From Hyphomonadaceae bacterium UBA1849 (GTDB lineage: Bacteria; Pseudomonadota; Alphaproteobacteria; Caulobacterales; Hyphomonadaceae), in the NCBI GenBank assembly GCA_002338565.1, contig DDIN01000001.1:1-64000 (forward strand): 64,000 nt of DNA. The letters run 5' to 3'. Below are positions 58,016 to 64,000 of this stretch, piece by piece. Below the pieces are notes generated by a model. It did no database searches. It worked only from the letters and a program-made list of their open reading frames with translations, and had not been told where the DNA came from. Every line of letters begins with the position of its first letter. The stretch's first letter is position 1. The translations under genes were made by a program, and so were the position numbers.

Positions 58016-60424
58016 TTAATGCGTTGTAGGCGCCTGATCAGGTCCGCCGTCTGTTCGGCCAGCAAGACTCGCCTGAAGCGCTGCCTGATCCTTTTCACTC
58101 CACTCGATTTCACTCAGTGATTTCGTAAGCGCGTGCTCCAGAACCTCGTTGATGTCGCTGACCGCGACGATCTCGAGATCGCTTTTCACATTATCCGGAA
58201 TCTCGGCGAGATCCTTCAGGTTCTCTTCCGGGATAAGCACCTTCCGAACACCGCCGCGGTGGGCCGCGAGGAGTTTCTCTTTCAATCCACCAATCGGCAG
58301 GACACGGCCACGAAGGGTAACCTCACCCGTCATCGCGATGTCTTTGTGGATCGGGTTCGCAGTGAGAAGAGACACAATCGCAGTGGTCATCGCGATACCC
58401 GCAGACGGACCATCCTTAGGGACAGCGCCCTCTGGAACGTGCACGTGGATATCAGTCTGATTGAAGACATCCGGACGGATACCAAATGGCACCGCGCGCG
58501 CACGAACCAGACTGCTTGCCGCAGAGATCGATTCTTTCATGACGTCTTTCAGATTACCTGTAACCGTCATCTTGCCACGACCTGGCATTTTGACCGCCTC
58601 AATCGTGAGAAGGTCGCCGCCTACGGACGTCCAGACGAGGCCTGTGACGGCACCAATCTGGTCTTCCTTGTCCGCAAGGCCATACCGGTATTTACGTACA
58701 CCCGCGAAGTCGCCAAGGTTCTCAGCATCCACCACAATTGCGTCGTCGTCATGCTGCATCAGCTTGCGAACCGCCTTACGCGCAATCTTGGAAAGCTCGC
58801 GCTCAAGATTACGGACGCCGGCTTCGCGTGAGTAATAGCGGATTTCATCGCGGATCGCGCTATCATCGACTGTCAGCTCGCCTGGTTTCAGGCCGTGATT
58901 TTCTTCAATCTTCGGCAGCAGATGACGCTTAGCGATCTCAACCTTCTCGTCCTCTGTGTAACCGGCGATCGAGATGATCTCCATACGGTCCAGAAGAGGC
59001 TGAGGCATGTTGAGCGAGTTTGCTGTTGTCACGAACATCACATTGGACAGGTCATAGTCGACTTCCAGATAGTGGTCGTTGAACGTCGAATTCTGCTCAG
59101 GGTCCAACACTTCCAGCAGCGCAGACGCGGGGTCGCCCCGATAGTCCATGCCCATCTTGTCGATCTCATCGAGAAGGAAGAGCGGATTGTTAGTCTTCGC
59201 CTTTTTCAGAGATTGAATGATGCGACCCGGCATTGAGCCGATATACGTGCGGCGGTGACCCCGAATTTCAGATTCATCGCGCACACCACCAAGCGATACG
59301 CGCACAAATTCACGGCCCGTTGCTTCAGCAATAGACTTGCCGAGTGACGTTTTACCTACACCTGGAGGGCCAACGAGACACAGAATCGGGCCTTTGACCT
59401 TGGATGTGCGAGACTGAACCGCGAGGTATTCGAGAATACGTTCTTTGACTTTCTCAAGACCGTAATGGTCTCCGTCGAGAACCTCTTCAGCCTTCAACAG
59501 ATCAGTCGCGACTTCCTTATTTTCGCCCCACGGAAGAGCGAGGATCCAGTCGAGGTAATTACGAACCACCGTAGACTCAGCCGACATCGGGCTCATCTGG
59601 CGAAGCTTTTTCAGCTCCTGCTCGGCCTTCGACTTAGCTTCCTCGGAGAGAGGCTTCTCTGCGATCTTTTGCTCGAGTTCCGCGAGCTCATCGCGACCGT
59701 CATCCTGATCGCCAAGCTCCTTCTGAATGGCTTTCATTTGCTCATTCAGATAGTACTCGCGCTGGGTCTTCTCCATCTGGCGTTTGACACGGTTTTTGAT
59801 CTTACGCTCCATCTGGAGCATACCGATCTCACCTTCCATGAGAGAGAAAACGCGTTCCAGGCGCTCTGTCACGTTGTTGAGCTCGAGCAGCGCTTGCTTC
59901 TCATTGAGCTTCACAGATAGCTGAGCGGCAACCGAATCCGCCAGACGCAGCGGGTCCTCAATTTCAGAAATTGATGCGACAGCTTCAGGCGGAACCTTAC
60001 GGTTCAGCTTCACATAGCCTTCAAACTGTTCAACTACCGCACGCGCGAGGGTCTCGACCTCTTCATTTGCCTCGGTGTCGTCTTCAAGAAGTTCGACCTC
60101 AGCTTCAAAGAAATCACCCTGATCCTCAAGCGTGACCATTTTGGCGCGCGATTTCCCCTCTACCAGCACCTTCACAGTGCCGTCCGGGAGTTTCAGAAGC
60201 TGCAGAATAGTCGCCACAGTACCGATCGCGTAGAGATCTTCGGCAACAGGCTCATCGACGGTCGCATCACGCTGAGCAATCAGCATGATTTCGTTCTCAC
60301 CGTCCTCAACAATGTCGAGCGCCCGTACCGACTTTTCACGGCCGACAAATAGCGGCGCGACCATATTCGGAAAGACGACAATGTCTCGCAACGGCAATAC
60401 CGGCAGCTTTTTTGTGATCGTCAT
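58016..60424 (-). CDS. lon: ATP-dependent protease Lon
   Basis: 802 residues. N-terminal substrate domain, AAA+ module with Walker A GPPGVGKTS (about 355) and Walker B LFLLDEID, and a protease domain with the catalytic Ser in PKDGPSAGIAM (near residue 685) and the paired Lys further on. Degrades misfolded and specific regulatory proteins (in Caulobacter, DnaA and CcrM). The ribosome site CCGGAG precedes ATG at 8-bp spacing. It sits after clpX, with a terminator between, so it is an independent unit. Confidence 0.97.
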   Translation of the reverse strand: MTITKKLPVLPLRDIVVFPNMVAPLFVGREKSVRALDIVEDGENEIMLIAQRDATVDEPVAEDLYAIGTVATILQLLKLPDGTVKVLVEGKSRAKMVTLEDQGDFFEAEVELLEDDTEANEEVETLARAVVEQFEGYVKLNRKVPPEAVASISEIEDPLRLADSVAAQLSVKLNEKQALLELNNVTERLERVFSLMEGEIGMLQMERKIKNRVKRQMEKTQREYYLNEQMKAIQKELGDQDDGRDELAELEQKIAEKPLSEEAKSKAEQELKKLRQMSPMSAESTVVRNYLDWILALPWGENKEVATDLLKAEEVLDGDHYGLEKVKERILEYLAVQSRTSKVKGPILCLVGPPGVGKTSLGKSIAEATGREFVRVSLGGVRDESEIRGHRRTYIGSMPGRIIQSLKKAKTNNPLFLLDEIDKMGMDYRGDPASALLEVLDPEQNSTFNDHYLEVDYDLSNVMFVTTANSLNMPQPLLDRMEIISIAGYTEDEKVEIAKRHLLPKIEENHGLKPGELTVDDSAIRDEIRYYSREAGVRNLERELSKIARKAVRKLMQHDDDAIVVDAENLGDFAGVRKYRYGLADKEDQIGAVTGLVWTSVGGDLLTIEAVKMPGRGKMTVTGNLKDVMKESISAASSLVRARAVPFGIRPDVFNQTDIHVHVPEGAVPKDGPSAGIAMTTAIVSLLTANPIHKDIAMTGEVTLRGRVLPIGGLKEKLLAAHRGGVRKVLIPEENLKDLAEIPDNVKSDLEIVAVSDINEVLEHALTKSLSEIEWSEKDQAALQASLAGRTDGGPDQAPTTH

Positions 60425-60511
60425 TTTATGTCTCCGGTTTATTCAGAGCTCTATGTCGCTGACAGGTCTGGCAGGACAAACAGCTCTCCTTGACACTTGA
60501 TGTGGCGTCAA

Positions 60512-60538
60512 AAGGGCAGAGCTTCAAGCTCTGCCCTT
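60512..60538 (-). terminator. clpX terminator
   Basis: Arms AAGGGCAGAGCTT (60512-60524) and AAGCTCTGCCCTT (60526-60538); minus strand continues into TTTT. Located 45 bp past the clpX stop. Confidence 0.85.
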
Positions 60539-60582
60539 CAGGATATTATCAGCAATGTCAGTACGTATGCTTAAGAGCGGTA

Positions 60583-61851
60583 TCAGGACGCTTCGCCCTG
60601 ATCCTGTTCACGCTCGGAATGCACGTAAATCGGCTTTCCACTCGCATCGACCGCGTCAGCGTTAATAACGACCTCAGCGACACCATGCAGGTTGGGCAGT
60701 TCGAACATCGTGTCGAGCAGAATGCCCTCCATGATCGAACGAAGGCCACGCGCACCAGTTTTGCGAGTGATGGCTTTCTTTGCAATCGCAGAGAGTGCGT
60801 CTTCGCGGAACGTCAGTTCAACATTTTCCATATCAAACAGGCGTTGATATTGCTTCACAAGCGCGTTCTTCGGCTCGGTCAGAATTGTGATGAGCGCATC
60901 TTCGTCCAGATCTTCGAGCGTAGCGATGACCGGCAGACGACCGATGAATTCCGGGATCAGACCAAAGCGCTGAAGGTCTTCCGGTTCCGTACCGCGAAGC
61001 ACTTCACCCGTTTTACGATCTTCCTCAGCCTTCACATTGGCACCAAAACCGATGGAGGTTTTATCACCACGGTCAGTAATGATCTTGTCGAGACCAGCAA
61101 ACGCACCGCCACAGATAAACAGAATGTTCGTCGTGTCGACTTGCAGGAATTCCTGCTGCGGATGTTTGCGGCCACCTTGTGGAGGAACTGATGCAACAGT
61201 GCCTTCCATGATCTTCAGAAGCGCCTGCTGAACGCCCTCGCCTGACACATCGCGAGTTATAGACGGATTGTCGGATTTCCGGGAGATTTTGTCGATCTCA
61301 TCAATGTAGACAATGCCGCGCTGTGCACGCTCAACGTTATAGTCAGCCGCCTGGAGAAGCTTCAGAACAATATTCTCAACATCCTCACCGACATAGCCGG
61401 CTTCAGTCAGCGTCGTTGCATCCGCCATTGTGAATGGCACATCCAGAATACGAGCAAGCGTCTGTGCAAGAAGCGTTTTACCGCAACCTGTTGGACCGAC
61501 GAGCAGAATGTTAGATTTCGAAAGCTCGACTTCGTTGTCTTTCGAACCGTGAGAGAGGCGCTTGTAGTGGTTATGTACAGCGACCGACAGCACGCGCTTG
61601 GCCTGCTCCTGCCCGATCACGTAATCATCAAGAACGTCACAGATTTCCTGCGGTGTCGGCACGCCCTCACGAGAGCGAACCATCGCTGACTTGTTCTCTT
61701 CACGGATGATGTCCATGCAGAGTTCAACACACTCGTCGCAGATAAACACGGTAGGCCCGGCAATCAGCTTTTTCACTTCATGCTGGCTCTTGCCGCAGAA
61801 GGAGCAATAGAGCGTGTTTTTACTGTCAGTAGATTGCGGTGGTTTATTCAT
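60583..61851 (-). CDS. clpX: ClpX ATPase, unfoldase of ClpXP
   Basis: 422 residues. N-terminal zinc-binding domain with CSFCGK and CDECVELC (about 13-41), Walker A GPTGCGKT (about 116-123), Walker B IVYIDEID and the ClpP-docking IGF loop region (here SIGFGANV). In Caulobacterales ClpXP degrades CtrA and other cell-cycle regulators. Order tig-clpP-clpX-lon is conserved. The gene is followed by its own terminator. Confidence 0.98.
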   Translation of the reverse strand: MNKPPQSTDSKNTLYCSFCGKSQHEVKKLIAGPTVFICDECVELCMDIIREENKSAMVRSREGVPTPQEICDVLDDYVIGQEQAKRVLSVAVHNHYKRLSHGSKDNEVELSKSNILLVGPTGCGKTLLAQTLARILDVPFTMADATTLTEAGYVGEDVENIVLKLLQAADYNVERAQRGIVYIDEIDKISRKSDNPSITRDVSGEGVQQALLKIMEGTVASVPPQGGRKHPQQEFLQVDTTNILFICGGAFAGLDKIITDRGDKTSIGFGANVKAEEDRKTGEVLRGTEPEDLQRFGLIPEFIGRLPVIATLEDLDEDALITILTEPKNALVKQYQRLFDMENVELTFREDALSAIAKKAITRKTGARGLRSIMEGILLDTMFELPNLHGVAEVVINADAVDASGKPIYVHSEREQDQGEAS

Positions 61852-62026
61852 CGAGACCTCAGTGGAGACGTTTCCCCATCCTAATTCGACGGTTTCGCGC
61901 CTGTTTTAATACTCATCATGGCGCAAGAGAGTTTACGAGACGTTCTCTAAACTCAGTTAATCGACCATATGCACGCCCGGCCAGCAAGTGTTTTTCTCGC
62001 CGAGCGCCGATGATGTCAAAATACCC

Positions 62027-62043
62027 GCTTCGCGACGCGAAGC
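62027..62043 (-). terminator. Possible clpP terminator
   Basis: GCTTCGCG-A-CGCGAAGC (62027-62043) directly after the clpP stop; minus strand continues GGGTATTTT, so the T run is offset by four bases. It may attenuate rather than block transcription into clpX. Confidence 0.5.
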
Positions 62044-62712
62044 TTATTCTGCGTCCGCTGCGTCGCTATCGCGACGTTCGAAAACCTTATCGACGATACC
62101 GAAGGCACGAGCCTCTTCCGCCGTCATGAATGAATCACGGTCGAGCGTACGCTCGATAGTGTCGTAATCCTGACCCGTGTGCTTAACGTAGATCTCATTG
62201 AGACGCTGCTTGAGTTCAATAATCTCTTCAGCATGGCGTTCAATATCGGAAGCCACGCCACGGAAACCGCCAGAAGGCTGGTGAACCATCACGCGAGCGT
62301 TAGGCAGAGCGATACGCGAGCCCTTGTCACCAGCAGCGAGCAGAAGAGACCCCATGCTCGCAGCCTGTCCAATACAGACAGTTGTGATCGGGCATCGGAT
62401 GTACTGCATGGTGTCGTAAATCGCCAGGCCTGAAGAGACGACGCCGCCAGGCGAATTGATATACATCGCGATATCTTTTTTCGGGTTCTCGGACTCGAGG
62501 AACAACAATTGAGCCGTCACAATTGTCGCCATGCTGTCTTCAATCGGCCCACTCACGAAAACGATGCGCTCTTTGAGAAGACGAGAAAAGATGTCGTACG
62601 CGCGCTCACCACGGCTGCTCTGCTCAACAACGCTCGGGATGAGGTTCAACGCGATTTCAGGGGAGTTCAACATGTCCAATATCTTTCTCGTATCATATGT
62701 GTCTCTCGACAC
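62044..62712 (-). CDS. clpP: ClpP protease subunit
   Basis: 222 residues. Serine protease of the ClpXP barrel. Catalytic Ser in GQAASMGSLLL, His in ARVMVHQPSGG, Asp further on (near residue 188). The first 30 residues exceed the mature form and include a likely self-cleaved propeptide. Start uncertain: GTG at 62712 (used here) or ATG at 62673 (MLNSPEIALN). Confidence 0.96.
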   Translation of the reverse strand: MSRDTYDTRKILDMLNSPEIALNLIPSVVEQSSRGERAYDIFSRLLKERIVFVSGPIEDSMATIVTAQLLFLESENPKKDIAMYINSPGGVVSSGLAIYDTMQYIRCPITTVCIGQAASMGSLLLAAGDKGSRIALPNARVMVHQPSGGFRGVASDIERHAEEIIELKQRLNEIYVKHTGQDYDTIERTLDRDSFMTAEEARAFGIVDKVFERRDSDAADAE

Positions 62713-62840
62713 TACTATCTGAGGTGCTTTCCCGAATCCGCAAGTGATTCTGTCATGATTTCTTGTTGTTTGGCAAATTACTCACGATCGGGTTAATCGA
62801 TCACGGACAAAAACCGTAATTTCGTAGACGCTGCATAAAA

Positions 62841-62868
62841 AAAGCGGGCTGCAAGAACAGCCCGCTTT
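62841..62868 (-). terminator. Trigger-factor gene terminator
   Basis: AAAGCGGGCTG (62841-62851) pairs with CAGCCCGCTTT (62858-62868), 6-nt loop; minus strand continues with seven Ts. Located 28 bp past the tig stop. Confidence 0.93.
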
Positions 62869-62895
62869 CTAAAATATTCTGTTCAAAGACAACGA

Positions 62896-64000
62896 CTAGA
62901 TGTCGTCTTCTTTTTCGAGCTCTTCACGGGAAACAGTCGTGTCCGTAACGGTCGCTTGCTCCAGGATGTGATCGACAACTTTCTCTTCGTAGATAGGCGC
63001 ACGGATCTGTGCCAGCGCGCCCGGCGTCTTACGATAGAATTCGATGATCTGAGCTTCCTGCCCAGGATAGCGTGACGCTTCCTGGTTCAGTGCACGAGCA
63101 ACTTCTTCCTCAGACACGACCAGCTCGGCTTTACGGCCGATTTCCGCGAGAACGAGACCAAGGCGAACGCGGCGTTCAGCGATTTTCTTATAATCGACTT
63201 TCAGCTCGTCTTCGGACTTGTCTTTATCTTCGTCGTCGAGGTTGCCAGCTTCTTTTTCACGCTCGAACTGAGACCAGATCTGATTGAATTCAGCTTCAAC
63301 CATGCCTTCTGGAAGCTCGAAGCTGTACTCTTCGTCCAGCTTGTCGAGAAGCGCGCGCTTCACCTTGCCGCGAGACATAGACGCGTGCTCGGCTTCGATT
63401 TGCTCACGAATAACTTTCTTAAGCGCTTCAAGATCTTCCAGACCGAAGTTCTGAGCGAACTCATCGTCGATTTCCGGCGTTTTCGGCTCGCGAACTTCAT
63501 GAACTTTAACTTCGAAGACAGCTTCTTTGCCTGCCAGATCCGCAGAAGGGTAATCTTCCGGGAATGTGACATTCAGTTCTGTTTCTTCTTCGGCCTTCAC
63601 GCCCACGAGCTGCTCTTCGAAGCCAGGAATGAAGCGGCCCTGACCGAGAACGATTGTCTGGTTCTCAGCTGAACCACCTTCGAACGCTTCGCCGTCGATT
63701 TTGCCAACGAAGTCCATAACGACCGCATCGCCGTCCTTGGCTTTAGAGCCTTTGCGACGTGGTTCGTATTTATTGTTGTTCTCAGCAAGACGACCGAGCG
63801 CCTCATCAACCTGTTCGTCAGAAACTTCAGCAACCGGGCGCTCAAGCTCGAGCGCAGAAACGTCAGACGTTTCGAACTCAGGCATGATCTCTACAGACAT
63901 TGTGTAGGTCAGGTCTTCTTCGCCTGCGGCGACTTTCTCGATGTCTGAAACAGGCTCGATAGACGGCTGTTGAGCCGGGCGCAGTTCACGCTCGTCGAGC
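62896..64000 (-). CDS. tig: Trigger factor (5' end beyond window)
   Basis: The frame is open to the right edge, so the start and about 100 residues are missing; an internal Met at 63900 is not the true start because coding continues upstream through VSDIEKVAAGEEDLTYTMSV. Visible: end of the ribosome-binding domain, the FKBP-like PPIase domain (DGDAVVMDFVGKIDGEAFEGG, GFEEQLVGV), and the helical C-terminal chaperone arms. It binds nascent chains at the ribosome exit. Precedes clpP on the same strand, with the terminator at 62841 between them. Confidence 0.96.
   Translation of the reverse strand, partial: LDERELRPAQQPSIEPVSDIEKVAAGEEDLTYTMSVEIMPEFETSDVSALELERPVAEVSDEQVDEALGRLAENNNKYEPRRKGSKAKDGDAVVMDFVGKIDGEAFEGGSAENQTIVLGQGRFIPGFEEQLVGVKAEEETELNVTFPEDYPSADLAGKEAVFEVKVHEVREPKTPEIDDEFAQNFGLEDLEALKKVIREQIEAEHASMSRGKVKRALLDKLDEEYSFELPEGMVEAEFNQIWSQFEREKEAGNLDDEDKDKSEDELKVDYKKIAERRVRLGLVLAEIGRKAELVVSEEEVARALNQEASRYPGQEAQIIEFYRKTPGALAQIRAPIYEEKVVDHILEQATVTDTTVSREELEKEDDI

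Noticed and set aside
1..64000. Mobile elements, prophage, CRISPR or island borders
   Set aside because: No transposase, integrase, repeat array or tRNA-linked direct repeat was seen; the three tRNA genes are intact and flanked by core genes.

Overview
The window reads as one continuous, densely packed stretch of core chromosome from an alphaproteobacterium, most likely of the Caulobacterales/Hyphomonadaceae type. Reasons: popZ next to valS and a tolC gene; the gyrA-coaD-cyclophilin-queA-tgt and nagZ-scpA-scpB-tatABC-serS-surE-pcm-yajC-secDF orders; a GTTC-N7-GTTC SOS box in front of uvrA; an ATM1-type exporter next to a Psd-family gene; and DUF2842 and DUF2497 (PopZ) proteins. Placement below family level is inference. 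I see no rRNA, insertion sequence, prophage, CRISPR array, plasmid gene or toxin-antitoxin pair.

Layout. 1-6.8 kb: rpsI (its stop codon runs off the edge), rplM, an unrecognised lipoprotein, heme A synthase, a DUF2842 protein, an ATM1-type ABC exporter with a Psd-fold gene that has lost its catalytic residues, and a LOG-family gene. 6.8-20.1 kb: gltX, an MFS transporter, nadE, a Gfo/Idh/MocA oxidoreductase, an HU gene, a MATE exporter, class II DAHP synthase, glutathione reductase, rpiA, glmU, gph and a small conserved gene with a long structured leader. 20.4-31.3 kb: tRNA-Lys, a secreted hypothetical, tgt/queA/cyclophilin/coaD/gyrA, and divergent ssb and uvrA around an SOS box. 31.3-38.2 kb: a membrane protein, trmFO, a squalene/phytoene-synthase-like protein without Asp-rich motifs, sodB, and yajC-secD-secF. 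38.3-46.0 kb: one long minus-strand series from a SPOR protein through nagZ, scpAB, tatABC, serS and surE to pcm. 46.1-50.7 kb: dgt, an ErpA/IscA-like carrier, a nitroreductase, exonuclease III, a coiled-coil secreted protein and a DUF3137 membrane protein. 50.7-56.5 kb: pcm-like, tolC, popZ, valS. 56.6-57.1 kb: tRNA-Cys and tRNA-Asn. 57.1-64 kb: a nitrilase-family amidase and the tig-clpP-clpX-lon proteostasis block; tig runs off the right edge.

The functional themes are translation and tRNA modification, protein export (Tat and Sec accessory), protein quality control (trigger factor, ClpXP, Lon, isoaspartyl repair), chromosome and pole organisation (ScpAB, PopZ, gyrase, HU) and DNA repair (UvrA, SSB, ExoIII, dNTPase). 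The best promoters visible share TTGAC(C/G)-like -35 boxes with 17-bp spacing.

I found no convincing new multi-gene system. The items most worth a second look are small departures in otherwise ordinary genes: the Psd-like protein with Ser-to-Gly and His-to-Asn changes at the catalytic positions; a Tgt with two of three zinc cysteines replaced by serine; a perfect 17-bp palindrome plus a ribosome-site-occluding hairpin in front of tolC; a roughly 150-nt structured leader before an 86-residue conserved protein; and a possible small RNA between tRNA-Cys and tRNA-Asn.
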